From NCBI RefSeq assembly GCF_003062295.1, contig NZ_PYCN01000018.1, positions 1 through 64,000 on the forward strand: a stretch of 64,000 nt of DNA, in the 5' to 3' direction. The translations under genes and the position numbers were made by a program. Shown here in pieces: positions 24,606 to 33,496 of this stretch. This DNA comes from Bradyrhizobium algeriense. GTDB taxonomy: Bacteria; Pseudomonadota; Alphaproteobacteria; Rhizobiales; Xanthobacteraceae. Position 1 is the first letter of the stretch. Each line of letters opens with the position of its first letter. The notes beneath the pieces are model-generated. The model made no database searches and was not told the DNA's origin. It worked only from the letters and a program-made list of their open reading frames with translations.

Positions 24606-25730
24606 ATGAATTATCCATCGCTGTTTTCGCCGCTCAAGGTCGGCCCCTATCAGCTCAATCATCGTCTCGCGCTGGCGCCGTTGACGCGGATGCGGGCGGC
24701 AAAACCCTCGCTCGCGCCGCGGCCGCTGAACGCCGAATATTATGCGCAGCGCGCGACGCCGGGCGGGTTGCTGATCGCCGAAGCCTCGCCGGTGACGGAA
24801 ACGGGCTTCGGCAGCCCCGGCGTGCCCGGTATCTATACCGAGCAGCAGATTTCCGGCTGGCGCGAGGTGGTCGATGCCGTTCACGCCAGGGGTGGAATCA
24901 TTTTTCTGCAGCTCTGGCATGTCGGACGCGTCTCGCATTCCTCGTTCCAGCCTGATGGCGTGTTGCCGGTTGCGCCGTCGGCGGTGCCGATCGCGGACCT
25001 GAGAACAGCGACCGCGGACGGCAAGGCGGTGCCTTATGAGACGCCGCGCGCGCTCGAGACATCGGAGATTCCTGGCGTGGTCGACGCCTATCGGCAGGCG
25101 GCGAAGAATGCGCTTGAGGCCGGCTTCGACGGTGTCGAGGTGCATGGTGCCAACGGCTATTTGATCGAGCAATTCCTGCAGTCGCACACGAACCTGCGCA
25201 CCGACCGATATGGCGGCTCGATTCCGAACCGCACGCGCTTCCTGATGGAAGTGACGCAGGCGGTGGTGGACGTGTGGGGCGCCGACCGCGTCGGCGTGCG
25301 GCTGTCGCCCTATGGCGTCGCCAATGGCAGCGGCGAGTCGGACCCGATGCCGCTCTACACATATGCTGTTGAACAACTCGGCTTGCTTGGCTTGGCCTAT
25401 TTGCATTTCATCGAGCCGCGCTCCTCCGGCGCCGGCCGCGCCGAGGTCAACCATCAGAACGTGCCGTCGGCGATGGTGTTGTTCCGCCCGATCTGGAAGG
25501 GCGTGCTGATCACCGCCGGCGGCTTCACCGGCGAAGCGGCGGATGCGGCGATCCGGGATGGCCATGCCGACGCGGTCGCGTTCGGCCGCATCTTTATTTC
25601 CAATCCGGACCTGCCGCGCCGCCTGCAGCGCGGTTTTCCGCTGACGCCCTATAACCGCGCGACCTTCTATGGCGGCGACGTGGCCGGCTATACGGATTAT
25701 CCGGAACACAACGAACTGGAGCAGGCATAA
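24606..25730 (+). CDS. Old-yellow-enzyme family alkene reductase
   Basis: A 374-residue FMN-dependent ene-reductase of the N-ethylmaleimide reductase/OYE family, which reduces activated C=C bonds with NAD(P)H. The barrel start (LFSPLKVGPYQLNHRLALAP), LTRMRA, the substrate-binding His/Asn pair in VHGANGYL, the family segment NLRTDRYGGS, and FMN-phosphate loop FGRIFISNPDL are present. Length is normal. Such enzymes detoxify electrophiles or act on nitro compounds. It sits beside a ModE-like regulator. Confidence 0.9.
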   Translation: MNYPSLFSPLKVGPYQLNHRLALAPLTRMRAAKPSLAPRPLNAEYYAQRATPGGLLIAEASPVTETGFGSPGVPGIYTEQQISGWREVVDAVHARGGIIFLQLWHVGRVSHSSFQPDGVLPVAPSAVPIADLRTATADGKAVPYETPRALETSEIPGVVDAYRQAAKNALEAGFDGVEVHGANGYLIEQFLQSHTNLRTDRYGGSIPNRTRFLMEVTQAVVDVWGADRVGVRLSPYGVANGSGESDPMPLYTYAVEQLGLLGLAYLHFIEPRSSGAGRAEVNHQNVPSAMVLFRPIWKGVLITAGGFTGEAADAAIRDGHADAVAFGRIFISNPDLPRRLQRGFPLTPYNRATFYGGDVAGYTDYPEHNELEQA

Positions 25731-25738
25731 AAAGATCG

Positions 25739-25815
25739 TAGCCCGGATGAGCGAAGCGACATCCGGGGCCGGTATCAGCAGCGTTCCCGGATGTCGCTTT
25801 CGCTCATCCGGGCTA
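25739..25815. repeat. Palindromic dispersed repeat, TAGCCCGGATGAGCG type
   Basis: Left arm TAGCCCGGATGAGCGAAGCG starts at 25739 and its inverted match ends at 25815 (CTCATCCGGGCTA). The core CCCGGATGTCGCT is shared in opposite orientation. This is a common bradyrhizobial-type intergenic repeat. It ends 12 bp before the GFA-fold gene start, so it may form the 5' leader of that mRNA. Confidence 0.8.
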
Positions 25816-25827
25816 CAAGGGCTCGCC

Positions 25828-26340
25828 ATGTTTCCCGAAGAGGAATTAGAGAAGAAAAAAACCAAGGCCGTCGCGCTCGGCAAGCCTGCCGCCGGCCAAT
25901 GCCTGTGCGGCAAGGTCACCTTCGAGATCGACGTGCCGGCGCGCTGGGCCTGGCACGATCATTCGCCGGCGAGCCGCCGCGCGCATGGCGCGGCGTATGC
26001 GACCTATGTCGGAAGTTGGCGCAAACGCTTCCGCATCACCAAAGGCAAGACCAGCCTTGCACGGTACGAAGACGAGGCCACCAAGACCGTACGCAGCTTC
26101 TGCTCGCATTGCGGCACGCCGATCGCCTATGAGCGCCCACGCTCGCCGCATATGGTCAACATCCCCCGTGCGCTGTTTTCGGGCCGCACCGGGCGGCAAC
26201 CGCTCTATCACATCGCGATCGAGGAATTGCAGGAATGGGCCTACACCGGCGAACCGCTGGTGCCGCTGAAGGGATATCCCGGCGTGGTCTGGCAGCGCTC
26301 GAAAAAGAAGAAGCGCGCCGATCGTGAGGGGATGGTCTAG
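25828..26340 (+). CDS. GFA/CENP-V-fold protein lacking catalytic zinc ligands
   Basis: A 170-residue protein of the glutathione-dependent formaldehyde-activating (GFA) fold. The structural zinc site is kept: Cys25 and Cys27 (QCLCGKV) and Cys92, Cys95 (FCSHCGT). The middle cysteine trio (CxCxxC) that forms the catalytic zinc site in Gfa is replaced by WHDHSPAS (His43, His45). Either histidines create a different metal site or the protein is not a formaldehyde-glutathione enzyme. ATG 25828 starts just after a dispersed repeat; the frame is open farther upstream through that repeat. Confidence 0.8.
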   Translation: MFPEEELEKKKTKAVALGKPAAGQCLCGKVTFEIDVPARWAWHDHSPASRRAHGAAYATYVGSWRKRFRITKGKTSLARYEDEATKTVRSFCSHCGTPIAYERPRSPHMVNIPRALFSGRTGRQPLYHIAIEELQEWAYTGEPLVPLKGYPGVVWQRSKKKKRADREGMV

Positions 26341-26380
26341 AGCAGGATGAGATCAGGTTGGGCTGTGACGACCGACCATC

Positions 26381-26513
26381 CCGTGCCCCGGACGCAAGCG
26401 GCCTAGTACTGCGAGCTGGGGCCTATTCTACTTTGCATGGGGTTGTTTTCACGATTTTTGTGTCTGGGCCTTGCGGCACACCGCTGCCGCGCTCCACCGC
26501 GTCCGGGACACGG
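26381..26513. repeat. Inverted-repeat element with CCGTGCCCCGGACGC ends
   Basis: CCGTGCCCCGGACGC (26381-26395) is inverted, with mismatches, at 26499-26513 (GCGTCCGGGACACGG). The interior includes ACTTTGCATGGGGTTGTTTTC. The element fills most of the gap between the GFA-fold and decarboxylase genes. A related element is at 33390-33492. Confidence 0.65.
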
Positions 26514-26621
26514 AAAACGCATGTGCAGAGCAGCCATGACCGCGATCCATTGCTTACGCGCGCCAAGTTTGGTCATCTGCTTCCACCCCGCAGGTCTTCG
26601 AAGCGGCGGGTGGGAGGAACT

Positions 26622-28286
26622 ATGAAAAACAAAATCACCGGCCGCTCTGCATTCCTCGCACTGCTGAAAGACGAAGGCGTTACCCATCTGTTCGGCAATC
26701 CCGGCACCACCGAACTGCCGATCATGCATGCGCTGAAGGACCATCCCGACCTCACCTATGTGATGGCGATGCAGGAAAGCCTCGTTGTCGCCATGGCCGA
26801 CGGTTTCAGCCGCGCCTCGGGCAAGCTCGTCGCCTGCAACGTCCACGTCGCGCCCGGCCTCGGTAACGCGATGGGCTCGCTCTACAACGCGAGCTTTACG
26901 GGGACGCCGCTGATCCTGACCGCGGGCCAGCAGGAGCAGGGCCACGGCCTGACCGAGCCGGTGCTTTACGGCCCGCTGGTGCAGATGGCGGCGCCGCTGG
27001 TGAAATGGGCCGTCGAGGTGACGCGGCTGGAAGACCTGCCGCGCATCGTGCGCCGCGCCGCCAAGATCGCGACCACGCCGCCGACCGGGCCGGTATTCAT
27101 CTCCCTGCCGGGCGATATTCTCAATTCCGAGGCCGGCATCGAACTCGGCCGCTCGACCCGGGTCGATACCCGCGTCAAACCGTCGGACGAATCGCTGCAG
27201 GCGCTGACCGCACGCATCCTCAAGGCCGAGCGGCCCGTGATCATCGTCGGCGACGAGATCGTGAAAAGCGATGCATTGAGGGAAGCGGCGCAGCTTGCGG
27301 AAACGCTGGGCTGCCCGGCGTATCAGTCTTCGACGCCCTATGGCGCGCATTTCCTGTCCGAAAGCCCGTGCTTCATGGGCGCGCTGGCGCGCATCCAGAA
27401 GATCGCCCGCGACACGCTCGCGCCTTACGACCTCATCATCGCGCTCGGCGGCGATCCCCTGCGGATGTCGGTTTACAGCGAGACCGATCCGCTGCCGGAT
27501 GGGCTCTCGATCGTGCAGGTCGGCCTGGTCGATCACGATCTCGCCAGGAATTACGGCGTCGACATCGCGCTCAAGGCCGACGTGCGGGAAACCCTGCGCG
27601 CGCTGGTGCCGGCGCTGAAGGCCGCGGGCGGCGGGGCGCTCGAGACGCGGGCGAGACAGGGACTGGACGCGCTGGCGTCGAAGAACTGGACGGCCCGGCG
27701 CAAGCCGCTGGTCGAACAGATTTCGAAAGCGGGCAAAACCTCGCCGATCGATCCGGACTGGCTGGCGCTGCAGGTGGTCGAGGCGATGCCTGATAACGCG
27801 ATCCTGGTCGACGAGGGACTGACGTCATCGCGGCAGATGATCGCGCTGCGGCCGCATCGCGACCGCTACGGCTATCACGCGCTCGCTTCGGGCGGCATCG
27901 GCTGGGGATTGCCGGCGTCCGTCGGTGTCAGTCTCGCCAATCCGGAGCGGCCAGTCGTGTGTTACTCCGGCGACGGCAGTTCGATGTATTCGATCCAGTC
28001 GCTATGGACGGCGGCTAACCACAAGTTGCCGCTGACATTCGTGATCGTCAACAATGGCGGCTACCGCATCATCAAGCAGCGGCTGCTCGCCTTCCACGGC
28101 GACGATCACTATGTCGGCATGGATTTCATCGACCCGCCGGTGGACTTTACGGGAATGGCGAAGTCGCTGGGGTTGGAGGCGACGCGGGTCACCGATCCCG
28201 GCCAGTTGAAGTCGGTATTGTCATCGGCTTTCGGCCGCCCCGGTGCAAAGCTGATCGAAGTTGTCGTGAGCAATTCGGTGAATTGA
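26622..28286 (+). CDS. Thiamine-diphosphate-dependent decarboxylase, benzoylformate decarboxylase-like
   Basis: A 554-residue ThDP enzyme. The cofactor-activating Glu52 (AMQESLVVAMADG), FGNPGTTELP, and the Mg/ThDP motif starting GDGSSMYSIQSLW and ending in VNN (about residues 448-478) are clear. It resembles benzoylformate decarboxylase; the catalytic-site His of NxHxAxGxGN is kept (NVHVAPGLGN), but the second catalytic histidine region reads MSVYSETDPL without His, so the 2-oxo acid may differ. Start ATG 26622 follows GGGAGGAAC; the open frame begins 88 codons earlier inside a repeat. Confidence 0.83.
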   Translation: MKNKITGRSAFLALLKDEGVTHLFGNPGTTELPIMHALKDHPDLTYVMAMQESLVVAMADGFSRASGKLVACNVHVAPGLGNAMGSLYNASFTGTPLILTAGQQEQGHGLTEPVLYGPLVQMAAPLVKWAVEVTRLEDLPRIVRRAAKIATTPPTGPVFISLPGDILNSEAGIELGRSTRVDTRVKPSDESLQALTARILKAERPVIIVGDEIVKSDALREAAQLAETLGCPAYQSSTPYGAHFLSESPCFMGALARIQKIARDTLAPYDLIIALGGDPLRMSVYSETDPLPDGLSIVQVGLVDHDLARNYGVDIALKADVRETLRALVPALKAAGGGALETRARQGLDALASKNWTARRKPLVEQISKAGKTSPIDPDWLALQVVEAMPDNAILVDEGLTSSRQMIALRPHRDRYGYHALASGGIGWGLPASVGVSLANPERPVVCYSGDGSSMYSIQSLWTAANHKLPLTFVIVNNGGYRIIKQRLLAFHGDDHYVGMDFIDPPVDFTGMAKSLGLEATRVTDPGQLKSVLSSAFGRPGAKLIEVVVSNSVN

Positions 28287-28301
28287 TGCACGATCCATCA
28301 A

Positions 28302-28384
28302 CGTCATTGCGAGGAGCGTAGCGACGAAGCAATCCATTCTTCCTTTGTGACCCGATGGATTGCTTCGCTGCGCTCGCAATGACG
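28302..28384. repeat. Palindromic dispersed repeat, CGTCATTGCGAG type
   Basis: CGTCATTGCGAGGAGCGTAG opens at 28302 and CTGCGCTCGCAATGACG closes at 28384, with GAAGCAATCCAT and ATGGATTGCTTC paired inside. It lies between convergent genes and could act as a two-way terminator. A broken fragment of the same family appears at about 1695. Confidence 0.85.
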
Positions 28385-28402
28385 GTTGATAGATCTGTGC
28401 TT

Positions 28403-29791
28403 CTACTCCGCCGCCGCAGCGCGTGGCTTCACGCGATACCTTGCCGCCGGATGCTGCTCCGTTAACCGCGCCCGTCCGGCACCAAACAGCTTCTCCCGCA
28501 GCGTTCCTTCCGCATACGCGCTCTTGTAGCGTCCACGCTTCGTCAGCTCCGGCACCAGCATGTCGGCGATATCCTCGAAATCGCCGGGCGAGGTGGCAAA
28601 CGCGACGTTGAGGCCATCGACGTCGGTCTGCTCGAACCAGGCCTCGATATCGTCGGCGACCTTCTCGGGCGTGCCGACCACGACCGGGCCGGCGCCGCCG
28701 ATGCCGACATGCTCGACGACCTCGCGCACGGTCCAGACCCTGTCAGGATCCGCCCGCGTGACGTTGTCGAGCGCGGTGCGCCCGGCGTCGTTCTGGACGT
28801 GGCGCACCTGCTGGTCGAGGTCGTAGCCCGAGAAATCGACACCCATCCAGCCCGACATCAGCGCCAGCGCGCCCTCGGGCGCGATGTGGCGGCGATAGTC
28901 GGCGTATTTTGCTTTCGCCTCGGCCTCGGTGCGGCCGAGAATGATCGTCATCATGGAGAACATCAGGATCTCGGCCGGATTGCGTCCGATTTCCCTCGCA
29001 GCCGCGCGGATCGCCGCCACGCGTGGGCCGATGATCTTGGCTGACGGGCCGGACATGAACACGCATTCCGCGTGCTGGGCGGCGAATTGCCGGCCGCGCG
29101 GCGAGGTGCCGGCCTGATACAGCACCGGCGTCCGCTGCGGCGACGGCTCGCTGAGATGAATGGCGTTGAGCCGGTAGTTGCTTCCCTCGTGCTCGATGCG
29201 GTGCACCTTGGAAGGATCGGCGAAAATGCCGCGCGCGCGGTCGCGCAGCACGGCGTCGTCCTCCCAGCTTCCTTCCCAGAGCTTGTAGACCAGCTCCATA
29301 TATTCATCCGCGATCTCGTAGCGGTCGTCATGCGCGGTCTGCTTGTCCTTGCCGGCGCCGCGGGCCGCGCTGTCGAGATAGCCGGTCACCACGTTCCAGC
29401 CGATCCGCCCTTCGGTCAGATGATCCAGCGTCGACATCCTGCGGGCAAACGGGTACGGCGGCTCGAAGGACAGATTGCTGGTGACGCCAAAACCGAGATT
29501 TTGCGTCACCGCCGCCATCGCCGGGATCAGCATCAAGGGCTCGTTCGCCGGCGTCTGCGCGGCATTGCGCAGCGCGGCGTCCGGGCTGTTGCCGAACACG
29601 TCGTAGACGCCGAGCACATCGGCGAGAAACAGCCCGTCGAACCGGCCGCGCTCCAGCGTCTTCGCCAGATCGAGCCAATAGGGCAGGCGGTTGTAGCCCA
29701 AGGTGCGGTCGCGCGGATGGGTCCAGAGCCCCGGCGATTGATGCGCCACGCAGTTCATGGCGAAGGCATTGAGCCGGATTTGTTTTGTCAT
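28403..29791 (-). CDS. Flavin-dependent monooxygenase, NtaA/SnaA/DszA family
   Basis: A 462-residue luciferase-like FMNH2-dependent monooxygenase of the NtaA/SnaA/DszA/SoxA group, which oxygenates chelators, thiophenes or related compounds and needs a separate flavin reductase. Typical segments are LDLAKTLERGRFDGLFLADV, GRIGWNVVTGYLDSAARG, and VLYQAGTSPRGR. The ATG at 29791 (MTKQIRLNAF) matches family starts, although the frame extends 58 codons upstream. No flavin reductase is adjacent. It is divergent from an M20 peptidase gene. Confidence 0.87.
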   Translation of the reverse strand: MTKQIRLNAFAMNCVAHQSPGLWTHPRDRTLGYNRLPYWLDLAKTLERGRFDGLFLADVLGVYDVFGNSPDAALRNAAQTPANEPLMLIPAMAAVTQNLGFGVTSNLSFEPPYPFARRMSTLDHLTEGRIGWNVVTGYLDSAARGAGKDKQTAHDDRYEIADEYMELVYKLWEGSWEDDAVLRDRARGIFADPSKVHRIEHEGSNYRLNAIHLSEPSPQRTPVLYQAGTSPRGRQFAAQHAECVFMSGPSAKIIGPRVAAIRAAAREIGRNPAEILMFSMMTIILGRTEAEAKAKYADYRRHIAPEGALALMSGWMGVDFSGYDLDQQVRHVQNDAGRTALDNVTRADPDRVWTVREVVEHVGIGGAGPVVVGTPEKVADDIEAWFEQTDVDGLNVAFATSPGDFEDIADMLVPELTKRGRYKSAYAEGTLREKLFGAGRARLTEQHPAARYRVKPRAAAAE

Positions 29792-29978
29792 GACGCGAAC
29801 CTCGGTGCGTGCAGGGTCCCCCTGCGCGTTCGCCCGGTTAAACGCCGGGCTGTTGCCCGAAATTGTTGCATCCTCGCTGGTTTTAGCAAGGCCCATTCGG
29901 CAGTCCATGCCACTTCCAGCGGGCGGCTTATCCCGATAGGTTGCGCTCCACACATTAGCGAACAAGGGAAAGAAAAAT

Positions 29979-31364
29979 ATGGCCGATAGAGCCGACGCGA
30001 TTGCGCGGGTACGTGAGCATCTGAATTCCGGCGCGTTTCTCGCCGAGCTCGGCCGCAGGGTCGGTTATAGGACCGAAAGCCAGAACCCCGGCAGCGGCGA
30101 GGCGTTGCGCGCCTATCTCGTCGATGACCTCCAGCCTGCCTTCGCCGCCCTCGACTTCTCCACCCGCCTGATCGAATCGCCGAGCGGCAAGGGGCCGTAT
30201 CTGCTGGCCGATTATCGCGAGGATGCCTCGCTGCCGACCGTGCTCACCTACGGCCATGGCGATGTCGTCGACGGCATGGAAGGCGAATGGCGCGACAATC
30301 TCGATCCCTGGAAAACCACGACCAAAGGCGAGCGCGTCTATGGCCGCGGCACCGCCGACAACAAGGGGCAGCACAGCATCAATCTCGCGGCATTGCGCGC
30401 CGTGCGCGAGACCCGCGGCGGCAAGCTCGGCTTCAACGCCAAATTCATCATCGAAACCGGCGAGGAGATCGGCTCGCCCGATCTGCGGCAGGTGTGCGAA
30501 GCCCACCGCGAGGAGCTGAAGGCGGATCTGTTCCTGGCATCCGACGGGCCGCGGTTGTCGGCCGACCGGCCGACCATTTTCCTCGGCTGCCGCGGCGGCA
30601 ACCGCATTCACCTCGACGTCAACTTGCGCGAGGGCGGAAACCATTCCGGCAACTGGGGCGGCGTGCTCGCCAACCCCGCGACGATCCTTTGCAACGCCAT
30701 CGCGAGCCTCGTCGACGGCAAGGGGCGGATGAAGCTCGACGCGCTCAAGCCGCCGCGGATCTCGAACGCCGTCCGCGCGGCGCTCGCGGACGTGAAGATC
30801 GAGCCGACTGCCGATGAGCCGGCGCTGGCGGCCGACTGGGGCGAGGAGGGATTGTCGCCGGCCGAGCGGCTGTTTGCCTGGAATACGCTGGAAGTTTTGG
30901 CGATGTCGTCCGGCAATATCGAGAAGCCGGCCAACGCCATTCCGGGGCGCGCCAACGCCGTGCTGCAGCTCCGTTTCGTCGTCGGCACCAGATATGAAGA
31001 GGTCATCGACGCCGTGCGCGCGCACCTGCATGCCAACGGCTTTCCGATGGTGGAGGTCAGCGGCGCGCAGCGTTTCGCGGCCTCGCGCACCGATGTCGAC
31101 AGCCCCTGGGTGAACTGGACGGCGAACTCGATCCTGAAGACCACCGGCAAGGCGCCGGCGATCCTGCCGAATTTCGGCGGTTCGCTGCCCAATGACGTGT
31201 TCGCCGAGGGGTTGGGGCTGCCGACGATCTGGGTGCCGCATTCCTATCCCGGCTGCTCGCAGCATGCGCCGGACGAGCACATCCTCCTGCCGGTGACCGA
31301 GGAAGCGCTCGCCATCATGGCGGGGGTGTTCTGGGACCTCGGCGAGATGAAGCGGGCGTTCTAG
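29979..31364 (+). CDS. M20-family metallopeptidase
   Basis: A 461-residue zinc aminoacylase/carboxypeptidase of the M20 family. Metal ligands and the catalytic Glu are visible: YGHGDVVDG, RGTADNKGQH, ETGEEIGSPDL, and the final WVPHSYPGCSQHAPDEH. It hydrolyses N-acyl amino acids or peptides; substrate unknown. AAGGGAAAG precedes the ATG. It converges on tctA with a 7-bp gap. Confidence 0.9.
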   Translation: MADRADAIARVREHLNSGAFLAELGRRVGYRTESQNPGSGEALRAYLVDDLQPAFAALDFSTRLIESPSGKGPYLLADYREDASLPTVLTYGHGDVVDGMEGEWRDNLDPWKTTTKGERVYGRGTADNKGQHSINLAALRAVRETRGGKLGFNAKFIIETGEEIGSPDLRQVCEAHREELKADLFLASDGPRLSADRPTIFLGCRGGNRIHLDVNLREGGNHSGNWGGVLANPATILCNAIASLVDGKGRMKLDALKPPRISNAVRAALADVKIEPTADEPALAADWGEEGLSPAERLFAWNTLEVLAMSSGNIEKPANAIPGRANAVLQLRFVVGTRYEEVIDAVRAHLHANGFPMVEVSGAQRFAASRTDVDSPWVNWTANSILKTTGKAPAILPNFGGSLPNDVFAEGLGLPTIWVPHSYPGCSQHAPDEHILLPVTEEALAIMAGVFWDLGEMKRAF

Positions 31365-31371
31365 CTGCGGC

Positions 31372-32880
31372 TCACACCCCTTCATCGAGCGCGACCAGTT
31401 CGCGCTTCTTGCGCAGTGCCGGCAGCAGTGGGCCGACCAGCAGCACGACCGCGAACGCCAGGCAGACGGCCGAGATGGGCCTTTCAATGAAGGTCATCAG
31501 ATCGCCCTGCGAGAGGATCAGCGACTTGCGCAGATTGTTCTCCAGCATCGGCCCGAGCACGAAGGCCAGAACCAGCGGCGCCGGTTCGTAGCCGAGCTTG
31601 CGCATGAAATAGCCGATAATGCCGAATGCGATCATCACATAGACGTCGAACACGTTATTGCTCGAGCAATAGACGCCGATGATGGTGAACAGGATGATCA
31701 GCGGGAACAGGATGTTGTAGGGCAATTTGAGGAGCTGCACCCACATGCCGATCATCGGCAGGTTCAGCACGAGCAGCATCAGGTTGCCGATATACATGCT
31801 GGCGACGATGCCCCAGAACAGGCCCGGGTTCTGCGTGATCATCAGCGGACCGGGCTGCAGCCCGTGAATGACGAAAGCGCCGAGCAGCAGCGCCATCACC
31901 ACGTTCGGCGGAATGCCTAATGTCATCAGTGGAATGAAGGCGCCGCCGGCCGCGGCGTTGTTGGCGGCTTCGGGACCTGCAACACCCTCGATCGCGCCGT
32001 TGCCGAAACGCTCCGGTGTCTTGGACAGCCGCTTCTCCAGCGCATAGGACGCGAACGACGAGATCACCGCGCCGCCGCCAGGCAGGATGCCGAGGAAAAA
32101 TCCAAGGACCGTTCCGCGCGACATCGGGCCGGCACTGGCTTTCCAGTCCTCCCTGCTTGGAAGCAGGTGCGTGATCTTGGTGTTGATGACGTCGCGCTTG
32201 ATGACCTGCTCGGTGTTGAACAGGACTTCGGCGACGCCGAACAGGCCCATGACCACGGGGACGAGACCGATGCCGTCGATCAGTTCGAGGCGGCCGAAGG
32301 TCAGGCGCGGTTGCGCGGTAATGCTGTCGAGCCCGATCACGCCGAGCACGACGCCGATGCAGGCCATCAACAGCGCCTTCGCCATCGAGCCCTGCGTCAG
32401 GAAGGTCAGCACCACGAGGCCGAGCACCATCAGGCTGAAATATTCGGCCGGGCCGAAAGCGATCGCGACGCTGGCGAGCTTGGGCGCCACCAGCATCAAC
32501 GCGATCAGCGCGAAGGTGCCGGCGAAGAACGAACCGAATGCCGAGATGCCGAGCGCAGGTCCCGCGCGGCCCTGCTTGGCCATCTGGTGGCCATCGATAC
32601 AGGTGACGACGGAAGCGGCTTCGCCGGGAATGTTGACCAGGATCGAGGTGGTCGAGCCGCCATACATCGAGCCGTAATAGATGCCGGCCATCATGATGAT
32701 GCCGGACTCCGGCGTCCCCGACAGCGTGATCGGCAATAGCAGCGACATTGCCGAGATCGGGCCGATGCCTGGCAGCACGCCGACCAGCGTGCCGATGAAC
32801 ACGCCGATGAAGCAGTAGATCAGGTTGACGGGTTGAAGGGCGACGCCGAAGCCATGGGCGACATTGATGAGTGTGTCCAT
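31372..32880 (-). CDS. tctA: Tripartite tricarboxylate transporter, large permease TctA
   Basis: A 502-residue inner-membrane protein with about 12 helices, the channel subunit of the TctABC family, which imports citrate-like or other carboxylates taken up by the TctC receptor. The family signature segments GVLPGIGPISAMSLLLPIT and YYGSMYGGSTTSILVNIPGE are present near residues 34-130. It is the last gene of the tctC-tctB-tctA unit, 7 bp after tctB. Confidence 0.93.
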   Translation of the reverse strand: MDTLINVAHGFGVALQPVNLIYCFIGVFIGTLVGVLPGIGPISAMSLLLPITLSGTPESGIIMMAGIYYGSMYGGSTTSILVNIPGEAASVVTCIDGHQMAKQGRAGPALGISAFGSFFAGTFALIALMLVAPKLASVAIAFGPAEYFSLMVLGLVVLTFLTQGSMAKALLMACIGVVLGVIGLDSITAQPRLTFGRLELIDGIGLVPVVMGLFGVAEVLFNTEQVIKRDVINTKITHLLPSREDWKASAGPMSRGTVLGFFLGILPGGGAVISSFASYALEKRLSKTPERFGNGAIEGVAGPEAANNAAAGGAFIPLMTLGIPPNVVMALLLGAFVIHGLQPGPLMITQNPGLFWGIVASMYIGNLMLLVLNLPMIGMWVQLLKLPYNILFPLIILFTIIGVYCSSNNVFDVYVMIAFGIIGYFMRKLGYEPAPLVLAFVLGPMLENNLRKSLILSQGDLMTFIERPISAVCLAFAVVLLVGPLLPALRKKRELVALDEGV

Positions 32881-32887
32881 GGTGCGA

Positions 32888-33373
32888 TCAGCCGATTTCG
32901 AAAATGCCCGAAGGCAGTTGGATCAGAAGCAGGCGTTTGAGGACCCACCACATGCCGAGTGGAACGAGCACGGCAACCGGAACGGCCAGCGGCCAGCGGA
33001 CCGGGTCGACCACGCGCAACAGCAGCAACATCAGCGGAATCGAGGACAGCAGAAAGCCGAGCGGGTTAAGGGCGAAGGAAAAAGCGATGAGGCAGACGAT
33101 CACCAGCAGCGGCTTGGTCCAGCGCGTGTTCACCCAGCGCGAGCCGAAGGTCGGCCCGCCCTCGGTCAATGCGGCGATGGTGACCGAGGCGGCGAACAGG
33201 CACATCAGGATGCCGGTATAGAACAGCACGAACCCGGCGCCGGGGTCGTTGACGGTGCCGAGCTTTAGCTTGAGCCCGGACCAGATCACGAAGCCGCCGA
33301 GCGCAAACCCGATCAGCCCGCCCCACAATTCGGAATTGTTGAGGCGGAATTTGACGTCGGTGTCGTTACTCAT
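32888..33373 (-). CDS. tctB: Tripartite tricarboxylate transporter, small permease TctB
   Basis: A 161-residue membrane protein with four helices in the usual TctB arrangement (GGLIGFALGGFVIWSGLKL first, then GAGFVLFYTGILMC). It pairs with TctA to form the permease. The spacing to tctA (7 bp) indicates co-translation. Confidence 0.9.
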   Translation of the reverse strand: MSNDTDVKFRLNNSELWGGLIGFALGGFVIWSGLKLKLGTVNDPGAGFVLFYTGILMCLFAASVTIAALTEGGPTFGSRWVNTRWTKPLLVIVCLIAFSFALNPLGFLLSSIPLMLLLLRVVDPVRWPLAVPVAVLVPLGMWWVLKRLLLIQLPSGIFEIG

Positions 33374-33389
33374 CGATTACTCTTTCAGC

Positions 33390-33492
33390 CGTTCCCCGGA
33401 CGGAGCGCAGCCCGGGGTCCATGTGCTTGCAGTTATATGGGTCCCGGCTCTGCGGAGCAGCGCGAGCGCGCTGCGTCGCGCCCGGGACACGG
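33390..33492. repeat. Dispersed repeat inside the tct operon
   Basis: The stretch begins CGTTCCCCGGACGGAGCGCA and ends CGCCCGGGACACGG, with imperfect inverted pairing, and is related to the element at 26381. It lies in the 123-bp gap between tctC and tctB, so it is transcribed and may separate the more abundant receptor mRNA from the permease part. Confidence 0.6.
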
Positions 33493-33496
33493 CGAT

